NCBI RefSeq assembly: GCF_021654795.1
Contig: NZ_AP025344.1
Span: 3,534,501-3,598,500, forward strand
Length of the DNA stretch: 64,000 nt
Source: Paenibacillus dendritiformis
GTDB lineage: Bacteria > Bacillota > Bacilli > Paenibacillales > Paenibacillaceae
Reading direction: 5' to 3'
This document shows positions 34,292 through 42,817 of the stretch, piece by piece. The notes beneath the pieces were generated by a model, which was not told the DNA's origin, ran no database searches, and worked only from the letters and a program-made list of their open reading frames with translations. Each line of letters starts with the position of its first letter. Within the stretch, counting starts at the first letter, position 1. Both the position numbers and the translations under genes were made by a program.

Positions 34292-35131
34292 TTACGATCG
34301 CTTCAACCATGCCCGCTCCAGATAGGCGACTCCCTGGTACATCAAGGTCGCGACGACCGCAATAATGACGAGGGATGCCATGACCAGCGTGAAATTGAAC
34401 ACCTGGAAGCCATAAATAATCAAATAGCCAAGCCCGATCTTGGAGACAAGAAATTCACCGACGATAACGCCGACCCAGGCCAAGCCGACATTCACCTTCA
34501 GCGTCGAGACGATCGCCGGGAAGGAGGCCGGCAGGATAACTTTGCGGAAAATGACGCTTTTGCCTCCGCCGAACACACGTACGACCTTAACATAATTCGG
34601 GTCGACCTCCCGGAAGCTGTTGAATACCACGATCGTCGTGATGATGACCGTGATCGATAACGTCGTGGCGACGATGGCCGCGAAGCCGGCTCCGAAGCCG
34701 ACGATGAAGAGCGGACCGAGCGCCACCTTCGGCATGCTGTTGAACACGACCATGTACGGATCCAGCACCCGCGCCAGGAAGTCCGACCACCAGATGAAGA
34801 CCGCCAGCAGCGTGCCGAGCAGCGTCCCCAGCACAAATCCGGCCACCGTCTCCCCGACCGTCATCCCAAGATGCGGCCAGATCGATCCGTCGGCAAAGTC
34901 CTTCACGATTTGCTGCCATACTTTGCTTGGATAACTGAACAGCAGCACATCGATCCATTTCAGGCGGCCGGCCAGCTCCCACAGCCCGACGCAAGCGATG
35001 AGGATGGCAACTTGGGTTAGCGACACGATCCAGGCCCTCTTCCGCCTTGAGGCCCGATAGCGCGAATACGTCTGTTCCAGCAGCCGGCGGGATTCCTCCG
35101 CCCCGCTGTTCGCGTCAGTTTGGCCCACCAT
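34292..35131 (-). CDS. ABC transporter permease (SsuC/TauC-like)
   Basis: 279 residues, six predicted membrane helices. The N-terminal cytosolic stretch carries Ser/Arg-rich residues, and the EAA-type loop is SFREVDPNYVKVVRVFGGGKSVIFRKVILPASFPAIVSTLKVN, which contacts the ATPase. It belongs to the nitrate/sulfonate/taurine/pyrimidine-precursor uptake group. ATG 35131 follows GAGGG and overlaps the ATPase gene by 17 bp. It should work with the ATPase and the binding protein upstream. Confidence 0.92.
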   Translation of the reverse strand: MVGQTDANSGAEESRRLLEQTYSRYRASRRKRAWIVSLTQVAILIACVGLWELAGRLKWIDVLLFSYPSKVWQQIVKDFADGSIWPHLGMTVGETVAGFVLGTLLGTLLAVFIWWSDFLARVLDPYMVVFNSMPKVALGPLFIVGFGAGFAAIVATTLSITVIITTIVVFNSFREVDPNYVKVVRVFGGGKSVIFRKVILPASFPAIVSTLKVNVGLAWVGVIVGEFLVSKIGLGYLIIYGFQVFNFTLVMASLVIIAVVATLMYQGVAYLERAWLKRS

Positions 35132-35912
35132 GTTCGCCCTCCTTTCCGTCCGAAGCCTCCAGCTCTTTCCACAGCTCGTGGAACATCCCGTTGAAGCCGG
35201 GCCGCTCTCTGGCATAGAAGGGCTGCGCCTCCCGTATCGCATCCGGGATGGCGAAGGCCTTGCGCAGGGTGCCGGGATCGCGGTTGAGCACGATCACCCG
35301 ATCGCTCACCGCGATGGCCTCCGACAGATCGTGCGTCACCAGCACGGCGGTCTTCCGCCGGGCCTTCAATGTATCGACGACCAGATCCTCCAGCTGCAGC
35401 TTCGTCTGATAGTCGAGCGCGGAGAACGGTTCATCCAGCAAGAGCAGCTCGGGCGAGGTCGCCAGCGTCCGCACTAACGCGACCCGCTGCCGCATGCCGC
35501 CGGACAGCTGATGCGGATACAAGGCTTCCGTGCCGCCCAGCCCCATCCCGTTCAGCAAATCCCGCACCCGCTCCTCGGATTCCCGGTTCCACTGCTTCGT
35601 CAATTCCAGGCCGAGGCTCGCATTTTCCAAAATCGTGCGCCATGGATATAAATAGTCGCTCTGCAGCATATAACCGACCCGCGGCGAAGGCCCGGCGACC
35701 GCATCGCCATAGACGCGGACGCTGCCGTGCGTCGGCTCCAGCAGCCCTGCGATAATGGAGAGGATCGTCGTCTTGCCGCAGCCGCTCGGGCCGACCAGAC
35801 TGACGAATTCCCCCGGCATAATCGTGACGGACAGCCGCTCGATTGCAAGCTTCGCTTCGCGTTCCGTCACATAGACATGGGTAACTTGAGACATTTCTAC
35901 CGCTGGGATCAC
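35115..35912 (-). CDS. ABC transporter ATP-binding protein (SsuB/TauB-like)
   Basis: 265 residues with Walker A GPSGCGKTT, Q-loop, signature LSGGMRQR, Walker B LLLLDEPFSALD and the switch His in VTHDLSEA. The family serves uptake of nitrate, sulfonates, taurine or thiamine precursors. It lies between the binding protein and permease genes and overlaps the latter. The C-terminal 60 residues (PFYARERPGFNGMFHELWKELE) are an extension seen in this group. Confidence 0.93.
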   Translation of the reverse strand: MIPAVEMSQVTHVYVTEREAKLAIERLSVTIMPGEFVSLVGPSGCGKTTILSIIAGLLEPTHGSVRVYGDAVAGPSPRVGYMLQSDYLYPWRTILENASLGLELTKQWNRESEERVRDLLNGMGLGGTEALYPHQLSGGMRQRVALVRTLATSPELLLLDEPFSALDYQTKLQLEDLVVDTLKARRKTAVLVTHDLSEAIAVSDRVIVLNRDPGTLRKAFAIPDAIREAQPFYARERPGFNGMFHELWKELEASDGKEGEHGGPN

Positions 35913-35942
35913 GCGTCCGCCTCCTTCTATTTCTTCCGCCGC

Positions 35943-36950
35943 CTACTTCACCTGCCGCTTGGCTTCCTCCGCAAATTCATTACTGACGATCCGGCCGTGC
36001 TCGATCCGCTCCTTCAATTCGCCGGCCGAATCCAGCACATCGAGCAGATTGCTCCATTCCTTGTCGTCCAGAACCGGATCGGATGCGTAAGAGCCCTGTT
36101 CCTTATACCGCTTCACCGAGCTGGCGACGATCTCCCGATCCGTATCCTTGAAGAACGGCATCAGCACATCGGCGATCGCTTCCGGCGATTCCGACTCCAC
36201 CCACTTTTGCGCCTTATAGACCGCGTTGGTGAACTTCTGAACCGTTTCCTTGTTCTTCGTCAGGTAGCTTTGCTTCGCCATGAAGACCGTATACGGGAGC
36301 AATCCGCTCTCCACGCCGAACGAAGCGACGACCGCCCCTTTGCCTTCCTTCTCGAAAATGGACGCCTGCGGCTCGAACAGCTGCACGTACTCGCCCGTGC
36401 CCGAAGCGAATGCGGAAGCGACATTGGCAAAATCAATATTTTGAATCAACTCCAGATCGCCGTGCGGATCGATGCCGTGCTTTTTCAGCGTGAACTCGCC
36501 GGCCATTTGCGGCATCCCGCCTTTACGCTGTCCTAGAAATACCTTGCCCTTCAGATCATCCCAAGCGAATGCGCCGTCGGACTGGCGAGCCATCAGGAAG
36601 GTGCCGTCCGTCTGGGTAAGCTGCGCGAAGTTGATGACCGGATCCTCCGATCCCTGCTGCGCGACATAGACCGACGTCTCCGAGCCGACCAGCGCGACAT
36701 CGATCGCCCCGGAGAGCAGCGCCGTCATCGTCTTGTCCCCGCCGAACGTCGTCTGGAGCTCCACCTCCAATCCCTCTTCCTCGAAAAACCCTTTGCCTAT
36801 CGCGACATACTCGGGCGCATAAAAGATCGACCGGGTCACTTCCCCGACCTTCACCTTCACTTGGGCGCCTTTGTCTCCGCACGCCCCCAGCACTGCCGAG
36901 CACAGCAGCAGCACGGCGAGCACGGTGAAGCCTAACCGTCTACGCTTCAT
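35943..36950 (-). CDS. ABC transporter substrate-binding lipoprotein (SsuA/NMT1-like)
   Basis: 335 residues. The lipobox is LGAC, so the protein is tethered outside the membrane. The binding fold has the family's N-terminal VTRSIFYAPEYVAIGKGFFEEEGLEVEL and the GSETSVYVAQQG block. The ligand could be an alkylsulfonate, taurine or a thiamine-precursor pyrimidine, and sequence alone does not settle it. No TPP riboswitch, S-box or Cys-box was found in the 200 bp upstream, which weakens the thiamine reading. The ATG follows GAGGAGGG; it is first of the three-gene operon. Confidence 0.9.
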   Translation of the reverse strand: MKRRRLGFTVLAVLLLCSAVLGACGDKGAQVKVKVGEVTRSIFYAPEYVAIGKGFFEEEGLEVELQTTFGGDKTMTALLSGAIDVALVGSETSVYVAQQGSEDPVINFAQLTQTDGTFLMARQSDGAFAWDDLKGKVFLGQRKGGMPQMAGEFTLKKHGIDPHGDLELIQNIDFANVASAFASGTGEYVQLFEPQASIFEKEGKGAVVASFGVESGLLPYTVFMAKQSYLTKNKETVQKFTNAVYKAQKWVESESPEAIADVLMPFFKDTDREIVASSVKRYKEQGSYASDPVLDDKEWSNLLDVLDSAGELKERIEHGRIVSNEFAEEAKRQVK

Positions 36951-37103
36951 CGAATAACCCTCCTCTGCGGGAAAAATAAAAACCGTTGCTCCGCTCCTGC
37001 TCCCGCTGTCCTTCCAGCCGCGCCGGCCCGGCCCTGGAGATCATGTTCACGGATATTGCATCGTATGCAGGCGGCGAAAAAATGGTTATTCGCACAGCGC
37101 GAA

Positions 37104-37140
37104 GAAGCCGCATCCTTCCCTTCCGGGGCGACGCGGCTTC
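37104..37140. terminator. Possible terminator after the M32 carboxypeptidase gene
   Basis: A perfect 8-bp stem GAAGCCGC / GCGGCTTC with a 21-nt loop. It lies just beyond the carboxypeptidase stop on the minus strand and lacks a clear T tract. Confidence 0.4.
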
Positions 37141-37164
37141 TCCTCGATTCATCTTTATACGCGT

Positions 37165-38682
37165 TTACAGGCTGTAGACATCCTTCATTTTGGCGGTCAA
37201 GTAATCGACCAAGTATTGCGGGTTCAGCATTTCCCCCGTCACCTGCATCACAATTTCGGCAGGCGTAAGCAGCTTGCCATGCTGATATATCCGCTCGGTA
37301 AGCCACTCCTTAATCGCCAGCAGCTCGCCGCGGGCGATACGGTTATCCACGTCCGGCATGCCCTGACGCAGCGCATGCATGAACTGAGCCGCATACATAT
37401 TGCCGAGCGAGTAAGACGGGAAGTAGCCGAAGCCGCCGCCCGACCAATGGACATCCTGAAGCACGCCTTCTCCCGCATGCTTCGGACGGACGCCGAGATA
37501 GGACTCATATTTTTCGTTCCATACATCCGGAAGATCGTCCACGGACAAGCCTTCATTGAACAGCATCTTCTCGATTTCATAGCGGATTATGATATGTAGG
37601 TTATAGGTGACCTCGTCCGCTTCAATGCGTATCAGCGACGGCTCCACCCGGTTCACCGCCCGGTACACCATCTCGCCGGTCACCTTTCCGAGCTGGGACG
37701 GGAAGGCTTGCTGCACCTGTCCGTAATATCTCGACCAGAAGGAGCGGCTCCGTCCGATCAGGTTCTCCCAGAAGCGCGACTGGGATTCATGGATCCCCAT
37801 CGAGGTGCCGGACGCAAGCGGAGTGCCCGCATATTTGGCGCTAATATTTTGCTCGTACAGCGCATGACCGCCTTCGTGAAGCGAGCTGAAGATGGCGTCC
37901 GCCATATCATGCGTCTTGTAATGCGTCGTAATCCGCACATCGCCCGGGTTAAGCCCGATCGCGAACGGATGAACGCTCTCGTCGAGACGGCCGGCGTCGA
38001 AATCGTAGCCAATCTCCTTCAGCAGGAATTGGCTGACTGCCTTTTGCCCTTCAATCGGGAATTCCTGGTACAGGAATTCGGCCGGCGGCTGGTTGCCCGA
38101 GGCCTGGACCGACTGCACGAGCGGTACGAGTTGATCGCGGAGCTGCCCGAATATCGAGTCGAGCTTCGCGACGGTCATGTCCGGCTCATAAGCGTCCAAC
38201 AGCGTATCATAGCGCGTATCCCGCACGCCCCAGTAATCGATGAATTGCTGCGTCTTCGCCACGATGTCCCGCAAGTACGGCTTGAACGACTCGTAATCTC
38301 CGTTCTTCTTCGCGTCCTCCCACAGCGTCTCGGCATGAGAGGTCAGCACGACATACTCTTGATGAAGCTTCGGCGGGATCAGCCGGCTGCGGTTATATTC
38401 CTTGCGGGCGTCCTTCACCATTTTGCGATCCGCTTGACTCAGCGAATCGAATACGCCGGGCTGCTCCAATTCGTCCAGACATTGCCCCATCTCCGGAGAG
38501 ACGGACAGCGAGAACAGGTCCGCCGACAGCGAACCGATGGCATGGGCCCGCTGCTCCGCCCCTTTGCGCGGGGCGCCTGTCCGCAGATCCCATTGCATCA
38601 GGCCCAGCGCTTCCTCATAACTTTTCATTTTCGTCAACATATCGCGAAATTTCTGCAATACCGGCTGTTCATTTGTGCTCAT
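37165..38682 (-). CDS. Metallocarboxypeptidase, M32 family
   Basis: 505 residues. Removes C-terminal amino acids from peptides; metal-dependent (Zn or Co). The active-site motif HEGGH is in SSLHEGGHALYEQ, followed about 20 residues on by GIHESQSRFWEN, which supplies the third ligand Glu. The DPHxxxx-type C-terminal block GGGFGYFPSYSLGNMYAAQF is also typical. There is no signal peptide, so it acts in the cytosol. ATG 38682 follows GAGGTGAG; an in-frame GTG at 38694 is inside that site. Confidence 0.95.
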   Translation of the reverse strand: MSTNEQPVLQKFRDMLTKMKSYEEALGLMQWDLRTGAPRKGAEQRAHAIGSLSADLFSLSVSPEMGQCLDELEQPGVFDSLSQADRKMVKDARKEYNRSRLIPPKLHQEYVVLTSHAETLWEDAKKNGDYESFKPYLRDIVAKTQQFIDYWGVRDTRYDTLLDAYEPDMTVAKLDSIFGQLRDQLVPLVQSVQASGNQPPAEFLYQEFPIEGQKAVSQFLLKEIGYDFDAGRLDESVHPFAIGLNPGDVRITTHYKTHDMADAIFSSLHEGGHALYEQNISAKYAGTPLASGTSMGIHESQSRFWENLIGRSRSFWSRYYGQVQQAFPSQLGKVTGEMVYRAVNRVEPSLIRIEADEVTYNLHIIIRYEIEKMLFNEGLSVDDLPDVWNEKYESYLGVRPKHAGEGVLQDVHWSGGGFGYFPSYSLGNMYAAQFMHALRQGMPDVDNRIARGELLAIKEWLTERIYQHGKLLTPAEIVMQVTGEMLNPQYLVDYLTAKMKDVYSL

Positions 38683-38826
38683 ACGAGAACTCACCTCATT
38701 TTTCTTGAATCTTCGGGCGATCCTGATGTCCGTGTTCGCTCACCTCTTGATGATACGTGGTGTTCAGGATATAATCAACTTTCAAAAGCGGCAGTCGCGC
38801 TGAGGCTCTGGAGAGGAGTTGAGAGA

Positions 38827-39198
38827 ATGTCAGTCAGCATCGAAGTCACGCCGGTAGCGGCCGAAGCGTTGAGACGGAAGCTGGACGGGCCGTCCGGCGA
38901 AGCAGGATATGTCAAGCTCATCTATGATACAGACGGATGCGGGTGCGCGGTGAACGGGGTTCCCGCCCTATGGCTGGTCAAGGAACGGAGCGCCTTTGAC
39001 GAGGAACTGCCGAACAACGCAAGCCTGCCCATGCTGATCGACCGCCACCAGACCGTGTTTTATGAAGAGCGCATGAAGCTCGATGCCGGCGCGGTTCCCG
39101 GCTCCTTCGTGCTCAGCAGTCCGCAGCAGATTTATTCGACACATGTCGTCTGTTCGGATCGCCGCCAGGCTTCCGAGGCAGCTTCTGAGGAGGAATAA
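38827..39198 (+). CDS. HesB/IscA-like domain protein
   Basis: 123 residues of the iron-sulfur cluster biosynthesis-like fold (B. subtilis YneR/YqkB type). The SIEVTPVAAEALRRKL N-terminus, YVKLIYDTDGCGCAVNGVPALW and LDAGAVPGSFVLSSPQQIYS match the family. It has GCGC but lacks the C-terminal CGC pair of true IscA, so cluster assembly is doubtful and a regulatory or storage role is equally possible. The ATG follows GAGAGGAGTTGAG. It is followed at 2 bp by the carbonic anhydrase gene, whose ribosome binding site is inside its last codons. Confidence 0.8.
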   Translation: MSVSIEVTPVAAEALRRKLDGPSGEAGYVKLIYDTDGCGCAVNGVPALWLVKERSAFDEELPNNASLPMLIDRHQTVFYEERMKLDAGAVPGSFVLSSPQQIYSTHVVCSDRRQASEAASEEE

Positions 39199-39200
39199 CG

Positions 39201-39833
39201 ATGAAGAACAACATGGAATCCATTTTGGAATTCAACAAGGAATTCGTGGACAAGCGGGAGTACGAGCAATTTTTGACGAACAAGTTCCCGGACAAAAAGA
39301 TGGCCATTATCACCTGCATGGACACCCGGCTCGTCGAGCTGCTCCCCCGGGCGATGAATCTGCGCAACGGAGACGCCAAAATCATTAAAAACGCGGGCGC
39401 CATTATTTCTCAGCCGTTCGGCAGCGTTGTGCGCAGCGTGCTCGTCGCCATCTATGAGCTGGGAGCGAACGAAGTCGTCGTCGTCGGCCATTATGGATGC
39501 GGCATGACCGGGCTCAATTCCGAGGGTATTATCGAGAAGGCGAAGGCAAGAGGAGTTCAGGATGTCGTCCTGGACACGCTCACCAATTCGGGCATCAAGC
39601 TGCACCATTGGCTGCGCGGCTTCGACGACGTCCACGAAGGCGTGCTGAACAGCGTGCGCATTTTGCGCAAGCACCCGCTGCTGCCGAACGATATCCCGGT
39701 GCATGGCATGGTTATACATCCGGATACCGGCGCGCTGGAATGGATAGCGGACGGATACCGTTACCTGGAGGATCTCCAATCCGATCCGGGACTGGCGGAC
39801 AAAGAGACGCATACCCCTTCGGCCACCCGTTGA
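39201..39833 (+). CDS. Beta-class carbonic anhydrase
   Basis: 210 residues. Interconverts CO2 and bicarbonate. Zinc ligands are Cys in CMDTR and His-Cys in HYGCG, with the Asp-Arg pair of the active site in CMDTR. It resembles the B. subtilis YtiB-type enzymes. There is no signal peptide. The ATG at 39201 follows GAGGAGGAATAACG. It shares an operon with the HesB-like gene and ends at a long terminator shared with the convergent CobW-like gene. Confidence 0.94.
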   Translation: MKNNMESILEFNKEFVDKREYEQFLTNKFPDKKMAIITCMDTRLVELLPRAMNLRNGDAKIIKNAGAIISQPFGSVVRSVLVAIYELGANEVVVVGHYGCGMTGLNSEGIIEKAKARGVQDVVLDTLTNSGIKLHHWLRGFDDVHEGVLNSVRILRKHPLLPNDIPVHGMVIHPDTGALEWIADGYRYLEDLQSDPGLADKETHTPSATR

Positions 39834-39841
39834 TCTAACGG

Positions 39842-39888
39842 CGAAAGCTCCTGGCACAGAACATTCGGTTCTGCGCCAGGAGCTTTCG
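39842..39888. terminator. Bidirectional terminator between carbonic anhydrase and CobW-like genes
   Basis: A long near-perfect hairpin: a 14-bp outer arm (CGAAAGCTCCTGGC / GCCAGGAGCTTTCG) plus a 6-bp inner arm (CAGAAC / GTTCTG) and a 5-nt loop, with one mismatch. It ends both convergent genes. Confidence 0.85.
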
Positions 39889-39891
39889 TGG

Positions 39892-40866
39892 TTATTGGCA
39901 TATAACGCGGAAGGAACGCTCCAGCTCGGCGACATCCATCTGCTCGCCGATCATGACGATGACATCCTCCACTTCGCCCTGCGGCGTAATAGGGACGAAC
40001 TCGGTCGCCCGGTAGGCGTACTGGAACATATAGCGCTTCGTCGTATCGGTGAAGGTGACGATTCCCTTCGCCCGGTATACGTTCGAGGGCTGTCCGAGCA
40101 GCCACCGCTCGAACCGCTCGCTATCGACCGCTCGCGGAATGGCGCGCGTCCATACGGTAACCTTGTCGTGCGCGTGAGGCCCTGAAGCGCAGCCAGGCTT
40201 CCGCTCTTGCCCGGCGGGAGAAGCGCCCGTCCGAATCGCGTCCAGCCAACGCGAACGGTCGATGGCTGCCCGCTCGGTGACGAGCAAGCCGGCCTCGGCA
40301 TTCCACGTGCGAAGATGGCGCTGCACCGCTTCCAGCTGCGCCTCATTCACCCGGTCGGCCTTGTTCACGAGGATAAGCTGAGCCGCCCGGACTTGCTCCT
40401 GCAGCAGATTCATCAGCTTCCGGTTCGGCGTGTCCCCTTCCAGGAGCGCGGCCAGATGAGCTGCATCGGCCAAGGTCACAATATGATTCAATACGACACC
40501 GGAGTAAAGCGATATCTCCGTAATCGAGTCGACCAGCTCCATCGGCTGGGCGATGCCGGTGCATTCCACATAGATGATGTCGGGACGTTCGGACTGAACC
40601 AGCTCGTACAGCTTGAGGCTGAAGTCGCCCCGCATGGAGCAGCAGATGCATCCGTTCAGCAGTTCCGTCATAGCCACATCCTCGGGCAGCAGCTTCCCGT
40701 CAAGATTCACCTCGCCCACCTCGTTCATGACGACCGCGGGCTTCATGCCGGCCTCAAGGCTCCACTGCAGCCATTGCTGAAGGAGCGTCGTCTTGCCGCT
40801 TCCGAGGAAGCCGGCCAGGATGACGACGGGAATTTTTGGCCTGTTGTCTGATATTTTGTTCGTCAT
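39892..40866 (-). CDS. G3E GTPase, CobW/ZNG1-like metallochaperone
   Basis: 324 residues. The GTPase domain has P-loop GFLGSGKTT, the NEVGEVNLD block, the metal-binding GCICC motif (CxCC), VECTGIAQPMELVD and NKAD. The C-terminal CobW domain spans about 230-324 (EVEDVIVMIGEQMD), and a linker near 225 has HAHD. Family members deliver zinc (ZNG1) or other metals to enzymes. ATG 40866 follows GGGGTAG; the frame opens at 40914. It is divergent from a PadR gene and convergent with the zinc enzyme carbonic anhydrase. No Zur box is evident. Confidence 0.9.
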   Translation of the reverse strand: MTNKISDNRPKIPVVILAGFLGSGKTTLLQQWLQWSLEAGMKPAVVMNEVGEVNLDGKLLPEDVAMTELLNGCICCSMRGDFSLKLYELVQSERPDIIYVECTGIAQPMELVDSITEISLYSGVVLNHIVTLADAAHLAALLEGDTPNRKLMNLLQEQVRAAQLILVNKADRVNEAQLEAVQRHLRTWNAEAGLLVTERAAIDRSRWLDAIRTGASPAGQERKPGCASGPHAHDKVTVWTRAIPRAVDSERFERWLLGQPSNVYRAKGIVTFTDTTKRYMFQYAYRATEFVPITPQGEVEDVIVMIGEQMDVAELERSFRVICQ

Positions 40867-40936
40867 TACGTACTCTACCCCATTTCCACTTGCCTGAACT
40901 CGCAGCAACCGCATTGCGGGTTGATGACGATAAAGC

Positions 40937-40965
40937 TTGCATCTATGTAATCAATTACATATAAT
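40937..40965 (+). promoter_or_regulatory. padR-type gene promoter
   Basis: -35 TTGCAT (40937-40942), 17-bp spacer, -10 TATAAT (40960-40965). The spacer holds the palindrome described separately. Confidence 0.75.
40944..40961. promoter_or_regulatory. PadR-type operator
   Basis: TATGTAATCAATTACATA is a perfect 8-2-8 palindrome, and the core ATGT-N8-ACAT fits the known PadR-family operator. It sits between the -35 and -10 of the PadR gene, so autorepression is likely. Confidence 0.7.
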
Positions 40966-41039
40966 GGAATATGAAATGGTCTGTGCGAATCCGCCCGGAG
41001 GCGGGATGCAGACCCATTCCTGTATTGGAGGTTACCCCC

Positions 41040-41582
41040 GTGCTTAATACATTATCTTACGGACTACTCGGACTTCTTGCAAGCGAGTCTTGCTCCGGTT
41101 ATGATCTGATGCTTCGCATCCAGCCGTTCTGGCAGGCGAAGCACAGCCAGATCTACCCGCTGCTGGCCAAGCTGGAGCGGGAAGGTTACGTGCAATATGT
41201 GCGCATTGAACAGAAGGACAAGCCGGATAAGAAGGTCTATTCGCTGACGGAACAGGGGAAGCAGGCGGTATTGGACTGGTTGGGCGAGCCGCCGGCGGAG
41301 CAGTTGTCCCGCGACGAGCTCAGCCTGAAGGCCAAGTGCATCTGGATGATTGACCGCGAACTCGCCATCCCGTTGTTCTTGACGCGCAAGAAGCAGCTGG
41401 AGACGAAGATCGCATACCATGAAAAGCTGCTGCAGCGCATACCCGAGGACGAACGCCATGTCCGCTCCAAAAAGTTCGGAAGCTACATTTTGCTGCACCG
41501 CGCGATCTCGCTCGCGACGGCCCAGATCGAATGGTGCCGCTGGGTCGTCCGCATGCTGGAGGAAGAAGACTCGACCTCCTGA
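41040..41582 (+). CDS. PadR-family transcriptional regulator
   Basis: 180 residues. The N-terminal winged helix has LSYGLLGLLASESCSGYDL and SQIYPLLAKLEREGYVQYV, followed by the C-terminal coiled helices (about 95-175) typical of the PadR subfamily with the Vir_act_alpha_C domain. The inducer is unknown. The GTG at 41040 follows GGAGG by 8 nt, and the frame opens at 40971 without a site. No transporter or decarboxylase target lies next to it; the divergent CobW-like gene could be one target. Confidence 0.88.
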   Translation: MLNTLSYGLLGLLASESCSGYDLMLRIQPFWQAKHSQIYPLLAKLEREGYVQYVRIEQKDKPDKKVYSLTEQGKQAVLDWLGEPPAEQLSRDELSLKAKCIWMIDRELAIPLFLTRKKQLETKIAYHEKLLQRIPEDERHVRSKKFGSYILLHRAISLATAQIEWCRWVVRMLEEEDSTS

Positions 41583-41628
41583 ATGGAACGGATGCGGACT
41601 GAGGCGCCTCTCCCGGCGGAACGGGAGC

Positions 41629-42174
41629 TTACGTATGCCCCTGCTTCCGGTTCCGCCCCTTCAGGCGCTGGGCTTCCCTTCGCGCTTCCATGACCGGCTC
41701 GCGGTCCCTCAGCTTATGGCGGTGAAGAATGCTCTCGTCTTGCTCGCTGCCCGTGCTGCACCACGGCCAGCCCCGGGCGAGACAACGGGCCTCGCAGAGA
41801 GCCGCCAGCCCGGGATCGGCAAGGGGGAAGTTCCACTCGGCATATGTCCTGTCCCGAAGACCCCCATGACGATATGCCTCCACCCGCTCCGTCAATTGAG
41901 AGACAAGCTCCTTCCCATTGATCCCCAGCTCCGCCCATGCAACCGATGGAGCGTGGGCCAGCGCGCTGCGCAGCATTTTGCCGGCCCCCGCCAGATTGCC
42001 TCTGCGCTCATGGTACAAGCCGACCGCGATCTGGACGAGCGTCAGCCACCAGACTTTGCGTTCGGCCGATGACTCCGCCTTCCATTGTTCCTCCATAATC
42101 TCGTGGCATTCGAACCAATCCCTTGTGCCGTGGAATTCCAGCATATATTCGATGTACGCGGTCGGATACTCCAT
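41629..42174 (-). CDS. DUF309 protein
   Basis: 181 residues. The N-terminal half carries the DUF309 hallmark FHGTRDWFECHEIMEEQWKAE followed by a helical repeat-like stretch (VWWLTLVQIAVGLYHERRGNLAGA). The conserved His, Asp/Glu and Cys suggest a small helical fold, with unknown function. The C-terminal 50 residues, basic and with two Cys, are not part of the domain. ATG 42174 follows GGGGGAG; the frame opens at 42291. The gene ends near a CTCCCG/CGGGAG hairpin. Confidence 0.85.
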   Translation of the reverse strand: MEYPTAYIEYMLEFHGTRDWFECHEIMEEQWKAESSAERKVWWLTLVQIAVGLYHERRGNLAGAGKMLRSALAHAPSVAWAELGINGKELVSQLTERVEAYRHGGLRDRTYAEWNFPLADPGLAALCEARCLARGWPWCSTGSEQDESILHRHKLRDREPVMEARREAQRLKGRNRKQGHT

Positions 42175-42379
42175 TCGGCTCCCCCTCTCATCTATCCGGA
42201 TTCGGCAATCCCGCGAAGCGCGGATGGTAAACCGTAACAAATCCACCTCAACCGTCCGTTTTTTTATGATTTGCAGCACAGACAATTTCATTGTAGCAAG
42301 TTCAATATTTTTTTGAAACCTCTTTCGGGACGGCCCGTATTAGTATCGGATACATCTATTCTACTGGAGGAGGCAGTTC

Positions 42380-42817
42380 ATGCGTAAATGGATTATCGTG
42401 ATGATGGCGTTCCTGCTCGTGTTTGCGGTGACAACGCCATCGCTGGTGGATGCCAAGCGGGGGGGATCATTCCGTTCGGGCGTGAAGAAGTATCAACCCG
42501 CTCCGAAGAAGGCGGAGACGAACAACCAGGTGAATCGTTCGGACTCGACCGGCAATACCAAGACAACCGGCACGAATACGACCGCGAACCGAGGATTTTT
42601 CAGCGGCGGCAGCTTCATGAAGGGCCTGATGATCGGCGGATTGGCCGGTATGCTGTTCGGAGGATTGTTCGGCAACATGGGCTTCTTCGGAGAAATTTTG
42701 GGATTGCTGGTGAATCTCATGGCGCTCTTCGCCCTGTTCATGCTCGTCGTCATGGTCTTCCGCAAATTCAAGGATCGGCGCAAGCCGCCGCGGCCGGAAA
42801 GCGGGCGGTGGGACTAA
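42380..42817 (+). CDS. Membrane-associated protein, unknown function
   Basis: 145 residues: an N-terminal signal sequence (about 1-25, cleaved after VDA), a Lys/Thr/Asn-rich linker of about 45 residues (QPAPKKAETNN, TGNTKTTGTNT), a Gly/Met/Phe-rich hydrophobic segment (about 78-100) and a second hydrophobic segment near the C-terminus, ending in basic residues. The layout is like Tim44/YtpI-like membrane proteins but no family is certain. The ATG follows GGAGGAGGC. It is immediately followed by a DUF2653 gene, so both are one operon. Confidence 0.65.
   Translation: MRKWIIVMMAFLLVFAVTTPSLVDAKRGGSFRSGVKKYQPAPKKAETNNQVNRSDSTGNTKTTGTNTTANRGFFSGGSFMKGLMIGGLAGMLFGGLFGNMGFFGEILGLLVNLMALFALFMLVVMVFRKFKDRRKPPRPESGRWD

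Noticed and set aside
36951-37164. A thiamine or SAM riboswitch for the SsuABC-type operon
   Set aside because: No conserved riboswitch core could be found by eye; only hairpins and a short palindrome.
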